Shown: positions 1-8,115 of the stretch, piece by piece
Layout of the letters: every line of letters begins with the position of its first letter
Numbering within the stretch: position 1 is the first letter of the stretch
DNA from: CAZVVG01 sp964630615
Lineage (GTDB): Bacteria; Patescibacteriota; Minisyncoccia; Moranbacterales; UBA2206
Length of the DNA stretch: 32,233 nt
Direction of reading: 5' to 3'
NCBI GenBank assembly: GCA_964630615.1
Contig: CAZVVG010000007.1
Location: 1 to 32,233 of the forward strand
Notes under the pieces: model-generated
What the model was told of the DNA's origin: nothing
The model's input: only the letters and a program-made list of their open reading frames with translations
Database searches by the model: none
Position numbers and translations under genes: made by a program

Positions 1-4
1 AACA

Positions 5-34
5 GTGTTACCCTTTATCATACCAAGTGTTACC
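5..34. repeat. Direct repeat GTGTTACC x2 upstream of a promoter
   Basis: GTGTTACC occurs at 5-12 and again at 27-34. The start-to-start distance is 22 bp, close to two helical turns. Both copies lie upstream of the promoter at 59-87, and a related TGTTAAC follows near 41-47. The arrangement resembles paired activator or repressor half-sites, but the window begins here, so the repeats could also be part of an upstream gene. Confidence 0.3.
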
Positions 35-58
35 AGATACTGTTAACTGTACATAAGG

Positions 59-87
59 TTTACTTTTTTTTAAAAATGTGCTATAAT
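59..87 (+). promoter_or_regulatory. Sigma-70-type promoter for the first glucosaminidase-like gene
   Basis: TTTACT (59-64) is followed after exactly 17 bp by TATAAT (82-87). Transcription should begin near 94, just before the leader hairpin at 103-126. Confidence 0.7.
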
Positions 88-102
88 TAAGCCAGAATAA
101 GA

Positions 103-126
103 AAAAGCGGGTGGTAGCCCGCTTTT
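103..126 (+). promoter_or_regulatory. Leader hairpin with terminator-like form between promoter and start codon
   Basis: A perfect 9-bp stem (AAAAGCGGG at 103-111, CCCGCTTTT at 118-126) closes a TGGTAG loop and is followed by GTTTTTATTT. It lies downstream of the predicted transcription start and upstream of the ATG at 153. It could attenuate transcription, protect the 5' end of the mRNA, or be a simple terminator for transcripts arriving from the left. Confidence 0.6.
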
Positions 127-152
127 GTTTTTATTTAGGCTTTTTAGGAAAT

Positions 153-761
153 ATGGACAAAAAGAAAAAGCAAAAAAGAAAAAATAAGGCTTTCAAAAAA
201 ATCAGCCAATTTTTCTCCGGCCAGAACCGGCTGATTTCTTTAGCTATTGTCTTTTCTCTTTTTACCACGGGCCTTATTCTCGTAAAAGCCTTGATTTTTC
301 AGATGAAAGAGCCCGAGAAGCTAATTATTCAAGAAATAAAGCCTTCACAAATGGAGAGAAAAATTCAGGAAATGGTTTCTGGTCATCCTATTTTAGAGAT
401 GACGCCCTACATTGCTAATAAAGACAGGGAGGTGGCGGCTTATTTGGTGGCGATTGCCAAGAAGGAAAGTAATTGGGGAAAACGCTCCCCTCAAAAAAGT
501 GGAAAAAACTGCTATAATTATTGGGGCTATCGGGGAAATTACAATGAAACTAATTCTGGTTACAGTTGTTTTGATTCTCCAGAGCAGGCGGTTAATGTGG
601 TGGGGGGAAGAATTGAAGAATTAGTGGAAAAAAATATTGACACCCCGCAAAAAATGGCCGTTGTTTGGAAATGTGGTTGGGACTGCTCTAGTCATAAAAC
701 CGAAAGCGTTCAAAAATGGATCAGAGACGTTAATTATTACTTTAAAAAGGTTAACAAATAA
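153..761 (+). CDS. Membrane-anchored glucosaminidase/lysozyme-like protein (paralogue 1 of 3)
   Basis: This 202-residue protein has a very basic N-terminus, one membrane segment (about residues 28-48) and an outside C-terminal domain. The domain contains KKESNWGK, with Glu105 the likely catalytic acid, then CYNYWGYRG and CFDSPEQAV. This order recalls FlgJ/GH73 domains (ESxWG, NLFGIKG, YxSxxEA), so peptidoglycan cleavage is the likely role, but this is inferred from motifs only. Four cysteines (120, 139, 174, 178) are conserved in the paralogues at 12222-13325 and 14413-15120 and could form disulfides. I chose the ATG at 153 with an upstream AGGA. A GTG at 111 in the same frame lies inside the leader hairpin and is unlikely. 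The cyclophilin gene follows after 12 bp and is probably co-transcribed. Confidence 0.85.
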   Translation: MDKKKKQKRKNKAFKKISQFFSGQNRLISLAIVFSLFTTGLILVKALIFQMKEPEKLIIQEIKPSQMERKIQEMVSGHPILEMTPYIANKDREVAAYLVAIAKKESNWGKRSPQKSGKNCYNYWGYRGNYNETNSGYSCFDSPEQAVNVVGGRIEELVEKNIDTPQKMAVVWKCGWDCSSHKTESVQKWIRDVNYYFKKVNK

Positions 762-773
762 ATTTTTATTTCT

Positions 774-1526
774 ATGAAACCAAAAATCTCGAGAAAGCTT
801 TTACTATCGCTTTTCCTCCTCTTGTTTTTAGCGGGTTGCGCCTCTTTGGAAGATAATTCTTCCAAAATTGAAGATCCAGATCTGGGTCAGCTAAAAAATC
901 AGGACAATGGCTATATTTCCAATATGCTCAACGTTAAAGATAAAGCCAAAGAAAACGTCCAAAAAGCGACGGAAAAAGAAAATGCCAAGATTAACGAAGT
1001 GTTAGGAGAAGAACAGGAGAATTTTTCCAATAAATATGGAGTCGTGGTTTTGGAAACCAACCTGGGAAAAATTAAAATTAAGCTTTATGGAGACTCGGCT
1101 CCAAAAACGGTCAATAATTTTTTAAAACTCACTCAGCAAAAATTTTATAACGGTACCAAATTTCACCGGGTCATCAAAGGATTTATGATTCAAGGAGGCG
1201 ATCCAAATTCTAAAGATAATGATTGGAGCGATGATGGAACTGGCGGCCCGGGTTATAAATTTGAAGACGAGATTAATAGTCGCAAATTAATTCGCGGCTC
1301 TTTGGCCATGGCGAACTCCGGGCCCAATACTAATGGGTCCCAATTTTTTATCGTGACCGCCAAAGAAACACCCTGGCTTGATGGAAAGCATACCAATTTC
1401 GGAGAAGTGACAGAAGGAATGGAAGTCGTAGATCAAATTGAAAATGTAAAAACTAATTCCAGTAATCATCCACTGGAAGATATTATTATTCAAAGTATTT
1501 CTTTAGTTCAAGCTTCAAATCAATAA
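774..1526 (+). CDS. Cyclophilin-type peptidyl-prolyl cis-trans isomerase, lipoprotein
   Basis: This 250-residue protein starts with a signal peptide ending in a lipobox (Leu19-Ala-Gly-Cys22), so it should be lipid-anchored outside the membrane; lgt, needed for that step, is at 9662. Residues about 30-85 are a charged linker. Residues about 88-247 form a cyclophilin domain with FHRVIKGFMIQGGDP (130-144, catalytic Arg132) and GSQFFI (188-193). Cyclophilins isomerise X-Pro bonds, and here the likely clients are exported proteins folding at the cell surface. The gene lies 12 bp after a glucosaminidase-like gene in the same direction. No clear Shine-Dalgarno sequence precedes the ATG. Confidence 0.95.
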   Translation: MKPKISRKLLLSLFLLLFLAGCASLEDNSSKIEDPDLGQLKNQDNGYISNMLNVKDKAKENVQKATEKENAKINEVLGEEQENFSNKYGVVVLETNLGKIKIKLYGDSAPKTVNNFLKLTQQKFYNGTKFHRVIKGFMIQGGDPNSKDNDWSDDGTGGPGYKFEDEINSRKLIRGSLAMANSGPNTNGSQFFIVTAKETPWLDGKHTNFGEVTEGMEVVDQIENVKTNSSNHPLEDIIIQSISLVQASNQ

Positions 1527-1613
1527 GAAAATCAGATTTTTTTAAGCTGCTTGGCGGAGAGATAAGAACTTTTGTTTTTTATAAATAAAATCGGGGACGG
1601 TTAAGAATTAATG

Positions 1614-3386
1614 TTACCAACCTCCTCCTCCCCCTCCACCGCCACCTCCACCAGCGCCACCGCTCCCTCCGGCTCCAGAGCCAGAGGAAACGTTGGAAGC
1701 CAAACTGGAAGAAAGGTTTTCAATTTGAGAAGAAAATCCTTCGGCGTCAAAAGCCGTCAAGCTACCCGCCGTACCAGTGTACCAGGTCGGAGAATGATTT
1801 TTAAAGTAATCGGCTCCGTAAATTTCCTCCATTTTTTTAATCCAGAGCCGGGTGAGATCAAAGACCATAGCGTAAGGAAGAAATTTCTCAAAAATCTTTT
1901 CCTTTTCGTAGAATTGCTGACGATATTTCTCGGCAGTTTCTAAATAAAGCCGGAAACCTTTTATTTTCCAAAGCAGTTCGCTTCCGCTCAGCGTCCGCTG
2001 GGGCATTAGGAATCCAAAAACAAAGAAAACAAGAGCGCTCAAAATACAGCCAAAGAGCAAGCCCGCTCCTAAGTGAGAAAAGCCTTGAAAAAAGGAAAAA
2101 ATAAGAAGAAAGATAAAACCGAGAATTAGGAACAGATTCTTAAAGGTTAACCCCTTTTTGTTTAGCCAGCCCTTCTGGATTATGTTTTCCACCGCTTGTT
2201 TTTTAAAATTCTTGAGTTCTTGATCCAAAGAAGTTCGACTTTTTAAAGAAGAAAGATTTAGAACTTCCCTTCCGTCTAAAAGTTTTTCCAGAAGATTTAT
2301 TTCCAGTAGGTCGGGGTTGTCTCTCTTCTCGCTTTGGGGAAGGCGAATCAAGCGCAAATCCTTGTGTTTTAGAAAAAATATTTTTTCTTCCGTTTCTTCT
2401 ATTTGGATGATTCCCTGAACGGCTAAGTTGATTAAGGAAGCGGAGAGAAATTTATTTTCCAGGGTACCATTTTTTAGTATCAATCCCATTTCTAAGGGAG
2501 TAATATTTTCCGGAACCGAGAACTCAGGGATTATGGTTTTTTGGATTTTTGGATCTCTGCCGTATTTTCGCCAAATGAAAAAGCAAATCAAAAGAACTGT
2601 TAAGGGAATAAACAAAGCTATGAGAATATTAAGAAAATTTTCCCATTTTTCCCAGAAAGTAGGAGCGGGAGGAGTAAAGATATTTTTGGGAAAAGTGATA
2701 GAGACAGTCACTCCCTGCTCTTTTTTCAGACCGCTTAAGGAGTAAAATTCCAACTCGTTTTTAGCGATCCAGCGAAACTGAGCCAGATTCTTGTTTTTTT
2801 CCCCCAAAGAACCAGTATAATATTCTACTTGACTATTTGCGCTAGTTACTTCTTCGGGGAAAATCAGCTTGATCTTAAATTGATCGATTTCCAAGTCCCA
2901 AAAATTACCCATTAAATTCCAATATAATTCATCAAAGTCAGGCTGGGTAAAATTGAGAGTATTTTTTACGCGATAAGTTATTTTATAATAATTTTTTCCA
3001 GTTACGAATTTACTGGCGTCCCCAATTTTCCAGGTTAAGGTCTTATCCTGCCGGTTTTTTTCCTCGGAATAAGAAAGAGCCTTACCGTTAAAATCAGTAA
3101 TACTTTCAAGTTTGACAGGCATTTTCTGACTGCCGTTGTTAGTTTTTAACTCTTCTGGCACAATCCGAAAAATTCCATGTTTGCCTGAAGCGTTGCCGCA
3201 ATCCGCCGTTATTTTTTCAGTTATCAGCAAAGAAGAGTCTCCGTTAACTCTGATTTCTGATTCAAAGTTTTCAATATACCAGTCATTGACATTCGTTCTT
3301 GCCCAGGAACTGCCAGGAAGTAGGAGAAACCAAAAGAGAAAAAGAAGAAAAACTACCAAAGAAAAATTTTTTAAGTGAGGAAGCAT
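1614..3386 (-). CDS. DUF2207 family membrane protein
   Basis: This 590-residue protein has a signal peptide (about residues 1-29, ending SSWA) and then a large beta-rich outside domain (about 33-245) typical of DUF2207/YciQ. A membrane segment near 260-285 leads to a KYGRDPK motif characteristic of the family. Two further hydrophobic stretches lie around 425-475. The C-terminus is a low-complexity Ser/Gly tail ending in about a dozen glycines and a Trp. The biochemical function of DUF2207 proteins is unknown; an envelope location is the safe statement. The gene is convergent with the cyclophilin gene, with 87 bp between them and no obvious terminator. Confidence 0.9.
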   Translation of the reverse strand: MLPHLKNFSLVVFLLFLFWFLLLPGSSWARTNVNDWYIENFESEIRVNGDSSLLITEKITADCGNASGKHGIFRIVPEELKTNNGSQKMPVKLESITDFNGKALSYSEEKNRQDKTLTWKIGDASKFVTGKNYYKITYRVKNTLNFTQPDFDELYWNLMGNFWDLEIDQFKIKLIFPEEVTSANSQVEYYTGSLGEKNKNLAQFRWIAKNELEFYSLSGLKKEQGVTVSITFPKNIFTPPAPTFWEKWENFLNILIALFIPLTVLLICFFIWRKYGRDPKIQKTIIPEFSVPENITPLEMGLILKNGTLENKFLSASLINLAVQGIIQIEETEEKIFFLKHKDLRLIRLPQSEKRDNPDLLEINLLEKLLDGREVLNLSSLKSRTSLDQELKNFKKQAVENIIQKGWLNKKGLTFKNLFLILGFIFLLIFSFFQGFSHLGAGLLFGCILSALVFFVFGFLMPQRTLSGSELLWKIKGFRLYLETAEKYRQQFYEKEKIFEKFLPYAMVFDLTRLWIKKMEEIYGADYFKNHSPTWYTGTAGSLTAFDAEGFSSQIENLSSSLASNVSSGSGAGGSGGAGGGGGGGGGGGW

Positions 3387-3463
3387 ATTTTTTGAAATTA
3401 AGCTATTTATTTAAATATAACATAAAATATAATTTCCGAATAAATTTAAAAAATTGCAGTTTC

Positions 3464-3492
3464 TTGGAATTTTGGCTTATTTAAATTATAAT
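3464..3492 (+). promoter_or_regulatory. Promoter for the orphan membrane protein at 3594
   Basis: TTGGAA (3464-3469), a 17-bp spacer and TATAAT (3487-3492). The predicted leader of about 95 nt contains an inverted repeat TAATTTA (3535-3541) / TAAATTA (3554-3560) that could fold into a weak hairpin. Confidence 0.65.
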
Positions 3493-3593
3493 TAACTTAA
3501 GCAGCGGGAAAGAAAATTGTTAAGGTAAGGTGGCTAATTTAAGGCTGAGGGACTAAATTAAGCTTATTAAAAAGAAAAAGTCAGAACAAAGAA

Positions 3594-4316
3594 ATGAAAA
3601 AAAGGAAAAAAATCTTTAGCATTTTGCGGAAAAAAGCTCGTAAGAAGTTTTTGAAAAGACGTAAGCTTTGGGAGAAAAGGCTGGCTTTCAGTTTTTCCCG
3701 CCAGGTTTTCGCGCTGGCCATTTTGGATCTTGTAATTGTTTCGGGAATTTTTATTCAAGGGGATTTTCAAAATCGTTTTCTGGAAGAAAAGAGTATTGTT
3801 TATTCTTTTTCCCATAAAATTTCCGACTTGATTTTTCCTGAAGTTTTGGCAAAAAGCCTGGTTCCGGTTATCCGGGAAGGAGAAGACGAGATAAAGGGAC
3901 AGAGCCGCAGCCGGTATAAAATGAAAAGTGTTAGTTTGCTAGATGATTCCTCAGGCTTTTACGACGAAGCCTGTCAAAAAAGTTCGGAAAAAAAATTCAA
4001 CCAGCAGCTTTGTCAGGGCCGGCAAGCTGAAATTTTGGCGGAAAATATGTATCGGGAGGAACAGGAACAAAAGGAGAAGTTGGAAGCTCAAAAAAAAGCG
4101 CGAAGCTTTATTCGCAAAGTTCGAGCTCCTATGCCTAAGGCCGAAGTAAGAAAAGATGAGTTTGGGCGACTGATCTGTAAGAAGAAAAATGACGACCCTG
4201 GTAAAAGCAATAAGGGCAAGGGAAAACACATGGATATGGAATGCTGCCTTGATCCGGACGAATATCCTAATCCTAATTGTTACTATGGATCGGAGTATAA
4301 AAAATATTTAAAATGA
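3594..4316 (+). CDS. Unrecognised membrane-anchored protein with C-terminal cysteines
   Basis: I do not recognise this 240-residue protein. The first 30 residues are strongly basic, followed by one membrane segment (about 37-57). The outside part has GFYDEAC (121-127) and LCQG (139-142), a charged, probably coiled-coil stretch (about 143-170), and a Cys-containing tail (Cys195, 217, 218, 229). The GFYxEAC...LCQG signature resembles GFFRESC...LCQG in the glucosaminidase-like protein at 14413-15120, and the membrane topology is the same, so the two may share an N-terminal half. The gene has its own promoter and leader; the ABC transporter genes follow after 84 bp. Confidence 0.8.
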   Translation: MKKRKKIFSILRKKARKKFLKRRKLWEKRLAFSFSRQVFALAILDLVIVSGIFIQGDFQNRFLEEKSIVYSFSHKISDLIFPEVLAKSLVPVIREGEDEIKGQSRSRYKMKSVSLLDDSSGFYDEACQKSSEKKFNQQLCQGRQAEILAENMYREEQEQKEKLEAQKKARSFIRKVRAPMPKAEVRKDEFGRLICKKKNDDPGKSNKGKGKHMDMECCLDPDEYPNPNCYYGSEYKKYLK

Positions 4317-4346
4317 AAATTTCCCTATTTTTGTTTTATCTCGGAT

Positions 4347-4357
4347 TATAATATAAT
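4347..4357 (+). promoter_or_regulatory. Overlapping -10 boxes upstream of the ABC transporter operon
   Basis: Two overlapping TATAAT sequences (4347-4352 and 4352-4357) lie about 45 bp before the ATPase gene. No convincing -35 box is seen; TTGTTT at 4331-4336 is the nearest candidate, with a short spacer. Confidence 0.45.
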
Positions 4358-4400
4358 AATTAAATAGGATAAAGAGGGAACAAAAAATAAATTTAGTGCA

Positions 4401-5726
4401 ATGAAAGACCCGATTGTTTATGTAAAAAATTTAAGCGTTATTTATGACGAAGGAAAATCGAATGAAGTTCGAGCCCTAGAAAATATTACTACGGAAATAT
4501 TTCCCGAAGAGTATGTAATTATCCATGGTCCTTCCGGTTGTGGAAAATCAACACTTCTTTATTCCATCGCGGGACTTCAAATTCCTACTCGGGGTGAAGT
4601 ATTTGTCAATCAGAAAAATTTGGCCAGAATGACCGAGCGGGAAATGGTCAGTTTTCACCAAAGTGGGGAAGGAATGATTTTTCAAGCTTTCTATTTAATT
4701 CCCTCTTTGAATATTATTGATAATGTTTGTTTGCCGAGGACTTTCCGGGGGGAGAACCAAAAAAACAGAAGAGAAGAGGGAATTCAACTCCTGCGCCGTT
4801 TTAATATTGCGGAACAGGCTTATAAATTTCCTTCCCAACTTTCCGGGGGCCAGAAGCAGAGAGTGGCAATTGCTCGAGCGTTGGTAAATAATCCGCAAAT
4901 AATTTTGGCGGATGAACCCGTGGGAAATCTAGATAGTGAATCCGCTCGGAATTTTTTGGAGTTGATTAAGGAACTGAACCAGGTTGACAGAAAAACCATT
5001 GTTATGGTTACACATAACACCGAACATCTTCACTATGCTGATCGGGTAATCAACATGCGGGATGGTAAAATTATCAGCGAAGAGATTAATCGGGAGAAGC
5101 GTTCTCAAGAAGCGGTGGCTCGAGAACGAGAAGCCTTAGAAAAATCCGGTGGTTGGCAGAATGTTACTGATGATCTAAAAATGCTGATGAAAATGTTTCG
5201 GGGCTTGACGCCTCAGCAGGTGGGAACATTGCTGGTGCCTTTTAAATCTAAGCAATTGATTTCTCACGTGCTTTCCGAATTGACGGAAGAACAGACTAAG
5301 TCAGCGGAAAACTTTTTGAAAGAAGTCCTTTTTAAGAATATCAATTTAGATATTTTTGAAAAAAACCTAGATCTGCCTTTTGAGAAGGGGGGCGCTAATT
5401 GGAACCGAAGAAGAGCCAGATCTTTTACCTTGAGAGTAAAAAAGATATTGGATCAATCCGAGAAGATGAAAATTGTTTCCGAGGAGTCTGCTAAATCTTT
5501 AGGCGATCATTTAGTTTCCGTTTTTGATTTGAAGTTTTCGCCGGAAGAAAAATCGCGGCTGGATTCTTTCCTATTGTTGCGTATGAACAACAAAATAGAT
5601 TATAAGGATTTACAAGCTAAGATGGATTTGCCTAAGGTTTCCGGAGGACTGGGTCTTTATCGCAATACCGCCGATAGAATTGTTAAGGAAATGGAGATTA
5701 TTATGCTGCTTAAGTATTCAGCCTAA
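4401..5726 (+). CDS. MacB/LolD-type ABC transporter ATPase with a long C-terminal extension
   Basis: This is the ATP-binding subunit of an export or lipoprotein-type ABC transporter. Residues 1-230 form a complete nucleotide-binding domain: Walker A GPSGCGKST (43-51), Q-loop Gln95, signature LSGGQ (147-151), Walker B IILADE (167-172) and H-loop His205. Family members are usually about 220-250 residues, while this one is 441. The extra roughly 205 residues are charged and look helical, with no motif I recognise, and may be regulatory or bind a partner. The permease follows 14 bp after the stop, so the two form an operon. No Shine-Dalgarno sequence is visible before the ATG. Confidence 0.95.
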   Translation: MKDPIVYVKNLSVIYDEGKSNEVRALENITTEIFPEEYVIIHGPSGCGKSTLLYSIAGLQIPTRGEVFVNQKNLARMTEREMVSFHQSGEGMIFQAFYLIPSLNIIDNVCLPRTFRGENQKNRREEGIQLLRRFNIAEQAYKFPSQLSGGQKQRVAIARALVNNPQIILADEPVGNLDSESARNFLELIKELNQVDRKTIVMVTHNTEHLHYADRVINMRDGKIISEEINREKRSQEAVAREREALEKSGGWQNVTDDLKMLMKMFRGLTPQQVGTLLVPFKSKQLISHVLSELTEEQTKSAENFLKEVLFKNINLDIFEKNLDLPFEKGGANWNRRRARSFTLRVKKILDQSEKMKIVSEESAKSLGDHLVSVFDLKFSPEEKSRLDSFLLLRMNNKIDYKDLQAKMDLPKVSGGLGLYRNTADRIVKEMEIIMLLKYSA

Positions 5727-5740
5727 TTTTTAATTAACTT

Positions 5741-6949
5741 ATGAAATTTATTGATATTCTAAAACTTTCTACCCGTATGTTTCGAGCCAGAACCTCTCGA
5801 ACTTTCTTGACCATTCTCGGGATGGGTGTTGGCATTGCGGCCATTGTATTCTTGGTTTCCTTTGGTTACGGATTGCAGGAAACTCTTTTGGAAAGAATTA
5901 CGACTTCGGAATCTTTGCTTACTTTGGATGTGACAGAGGCGAACGCTGAAGGAGACAGGCTGAATAAGGAAACCCTAGAAAAAATAAAAAAAATGGAAGG
6001 AGTGGAAGAAGTCAGTCCTGCTTTTTCTCTCCCGGCTCAGGGGAGAATAGGAGATTTAACCTCCGATTTGCAAGTAGTTGGCATTCAATCTTCCTTTTTG
6101 CGCTTAGGCGGTTTCAAAATGAAAAAAGGGGAAGTTCTAAGTGATGCGGAAAAAGAGAGCGTGGTGGTAACTTCTTCCATCGCCCAGGTTTTTAATCAGG
6201 ATGAAGAAAAAATTATTGGTCAGGAAATGATTTTTACTTTTTTCCCAGAAGAACAAGGCGTAGTTGGGACGAAAAATTCCCAAAGTAAAACCCAAAAAAT
6301 AGCTTCTGAAAAAAAATATAAAATTAGAGGACTAATGGAGGGAGATGAAAACACAGTTTATCTCCATTCAGAAACTTTGGAAAATTTGAATATCAATCAC
6401 TTTTCCCAAGTTAAGGTCAGATGTGCCAACGAAGAAAAAATGGCCTTAATCCGAGAGGAACTTTTGGGAAAAAATTTCTTGGTTTCTTCTCTTTCCGAAA
6501 CCGTGGAGCAAGCCAAGCAAGTTTTTAAATTTATTCAGATAGTACTGATGCTCTTTGGTGTTATTGCTCTTGTCGTCAGTGCTATTGGTATGTTTAATAC
6601 GATGACCATTACCCTTCTAGAAAGAACTGAGGAAATTGGGATAATGAAGTCCATTGGCGCTTCGAATTGGGGAATTTCCTGGATTTTTCTTATGGAATCT
6701 ACTATTATGGGTTTTTTGGGCGGATTGGGCGGGGTAGTCTTAGGACTGATTGGGGGAAAATTTTTCAATTTACTGATTAATTTTGTGGCTACCAAAATGG
6801 GAGGAGAAGCCGCCACTCTTTTTCACAGCCCTCTCTGGTTTACTGGCTTAATTATAATCTTTGCTGGAATCGTGGGTTTTTTTACGGGTTTAGTTCCCGC
6901 TCGTCGGGCAAGTAAAATCAATCCCTTAGACGCTTTACGCTATAAGTAA
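5741..6949 (+). CDS. MacB/FtsX-type ABC transporter permease
   Basis: This 402-residue protein has the FtsX/MacB layout. There is one N-terminal membrane segment (about 22-45), a large periplasm-side MacB_PCD-like domain (about 46-260) and three C-terminal membrane segments (about 263-290, 312-345, 363-390). The typical ERTEEIGIMKSIGAS sequence follows the second segment, and the protein ends with PARRASKINPLDALRYK. It pairs with the ATPase directly upstream. MacB-like pairs in this type of cell may export peptides or lipoproteins or act as mechanotransmitters; the substrate cannot be read from the sequence. A strong terminator follows at 6973-7004. Confidence 0.95.
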   Translation: MKFIDILKLSTRMFRARTSRTFLTILGMGVGIAAIVFLVSFGYGLQETLLERITTSESLLTLDVTEANAEGDRLNKETLEKIKKMEGVEEVSPAFSLPAQGRIGDLTSDLQVVGIQSSFLRLGGFKMKKGEVLSDAEKESVVVTSSIAQVFNQDEEKIIGQEMIFTFFPEEQGVVGTKNSQSKTQKIASEKKYKIRGLMEGDENTVYLHSETLENLNINHFSQVKVRCANEEKMALIREELLGKNFLVSSLSETVEQAKQVFKFIQIVLMLFGVIALVVSAIGMFNTMTITLLERTEEIGIMKSIGASNWGISWIFLMESTIMGFLGGLGGVVLGLIGGKFFNLLINFVATKMGGEAATLFHSPLWFTGLIIIFAGIVGFFTGLVPARRASKINPLDALRYK

Positions 6950-6972
6950 TTCTTGATAAAATTTGAAAAATA

Positions 6973-7004
6973 AAAAAACCTCTTGAATAAAAAAGAGGTT
7001 TTTT
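6973..7004. terminator. Bidirectional intrinsic terminator
   Basis: A perfect 12-bp inverted repeat (AAAAAACCTCTT at 6973-6984, AAGAGGTTTTTT at 6993-7004) has an 8-nt loop. It lies between the convergent ABC permease gene and the minus-strand gene ending at 7014, and gives a U-tract on both strands. Confidence 0.9.
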
Positions 7005-7013
7005 AGAAGAAAT

Positions 7014-7547
7014 TTATTCAATGCAGCAATCAATGGCTTTTTTTATCAGAACTCCCAGTTTATCCATAAAACCTTTTTTTTCTTTATCATTTTTGTTAAG
7101 AGCCTGATCATCGATTTTTTTTATGGCGGAAACGTTAATCAGTTTCAGATTTATTCCCCAAAAAAGAGAATAGAGTTTGTAAGCTTTTTGAAAAAGATCA
7201 TAAGCCTCTTCTTTCCGTTCCAGGTTCAACTGTTTAGTGCCGACTTCCATTAGTCGCATAGAAGCGGCCAAAAGATGTTTTGAAATACACCAAACCTCTC
7301 CTTCATATTCCTTGATTATTTTTTTAAGCAACTCTTTGCGCATTTCCCGCACCTCGTTGATTAAATCATAGTATTCGTTTTTTTCCGTTTTAGCTCCACT
7401 GAAAAAAAAGTGCTCCTCGATGCTTACTAGGTTCATAATCGCGATACTCAAGTCTTGATCCGAGGAAAGATCCATTTTATTTTGTTTCTTCATTTCGTCA
7501 ACCTTCTCTATAAAAGCATTTAATTTTTCCAGATTAAATTCAGACAT
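7014..7547 (-). CDS. Unrecognised helical, soluble protein
   Basis: I do not recognise this 177-residue protein. It has no signal peptide or membrane segment and appears almost entirely alpha-helical, with heptad-like Leu/Ile/Lys/Glu patterns. The part from about 95 to 150 (GTKQLNLERKEEAYDLFQKA) looks like a TPR-type helix pair. It starts 7 bp after the stop of the CPVC membrane protein and is probably co-transcribed with it, so a cytosolic partner of that protein is possible but unproven. The terminator at 6973-7004 ends the unit. Confidence 0.8.
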   Translation of the reverse strand: MSEFNLEKLNAFIEKVDEMKKQNKMDLSSDQDLSIAIMNLVSIEEHFFFSGAKTEKNEYYDLINEVREMRKELLKKIIKEYEGEVWCISKHLLAASMRLMEVGTKQLNLERKEEAYDLFQKAYKLYSLFWGINLKLINVSAIKKIDDQALNKNDKEKKGFMDKLGVLIKKAIDCCIE

Positions 7548-7553
7548 AATTTT

Positions 7554-8072
7554 TTAATTTATCAATAAGTAAAAAGCCAAACTACCGAATAAAAGCAAAC
7601 CGACTGGCAACGCAACTTTTTGAAAGGGAAAATAGGACTTATTGGTATTCTTTCTTTTCAGGTAATTATGACTAAAAACACCTAAAAGGAAAACTAAGCT
7701 GCCAACCAAAATTCCTAAAAGTAAACGATTAATTCCCCAAAGGGTGTTCAGCGGATGCCAAATGTCTTTGAGAAAGTAAAGCGGAAAGACAACAAGAGCG
7801 TAGTAAAACAAGGTTGTAAGAAGTCGCTGGCCGGGGAAAAGATAATTTTTTTTATTGAGCCAATCCAGAGTCCAGAGAATAAACGAAACTGTTAGGCCGC
7901 CAATCCAAATTCCGGAAATCGTGTCATCAATTCCTAACCAGCGGGATAGCCCAATACCCGCTCCCACCGCGACGGTGCAAACCGGGCAAACAGCCCAAGC
8001 TTTTCCTCCGGGCCAAATGATTAGACTCACGAGAAAAAAGAAAAATAATATTTTTTTTATTTCTTTAAACAT
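7554..8072 (-). CDS. Polytopic membrane protein with an N-terminal CPVC motif
   Basis: This 172-residue protein has a hydrophobic N-terminus (about 8-27) directly followed by a CxxC motif, Cys29-Pro-Val-Cys32. Then comes a glycine-rich stretch (VGAGIGLSRWLGIDD) and about four more membrane segments. The CxxC next to a membrane boundary suggests a redox or metal-binding site facing outside, as in small membrane thiol oxidoreductases, but I see no further motif of DsbB, VKOR or CcdA. Function is therefore unassigned. It precedes the helical orphan at 7014-7547 in a two-gene unit. Confidence 0.85.
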   Translation of the reverse strand: MFKEIKKILFFFFLVSLIIWPGGKAWAVCPVCTVAVGAGIGLSRWLGIDDTISGIWIGGLTVSFILWTLDWLNKKNYLFPGQRLLTTLFYYALVVFPLYFLKDIWHPLNTLWGINRLLLGILVGSLVFLLGVFSHNYLKRKNTNKSYFPFQKVALPVGLLLFGSLAFYLLIN

Positions 8073-8085
8073 AGGATCATTTTAG

Positions 8086-8091
8086 ATTATA
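8086..8091 (-). promoter_or_regulatory. -10 box for the CPVC membrane protein gene
   Basis: On the minus strand TATAAT lies 14 bp before the ATG at 8072. A transcript from it would be nearly leaderless. No good -35 box is seen. Confidence 0.4.
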
Positions 8092-8115
8092 AAAAGACAA
8101 AAAGCAACCAGAGCT

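Noticed and set aside
5..34. CRISPR array
   Set aside because: Only two 8-bp repeats with no further copies and no cas genes in the window.
111..152. GTG start for the first gene
   Set aside because: The GTG lies in the leader hairpin, and the added residues are not part of the basic N-terminus seen in the paralogues.
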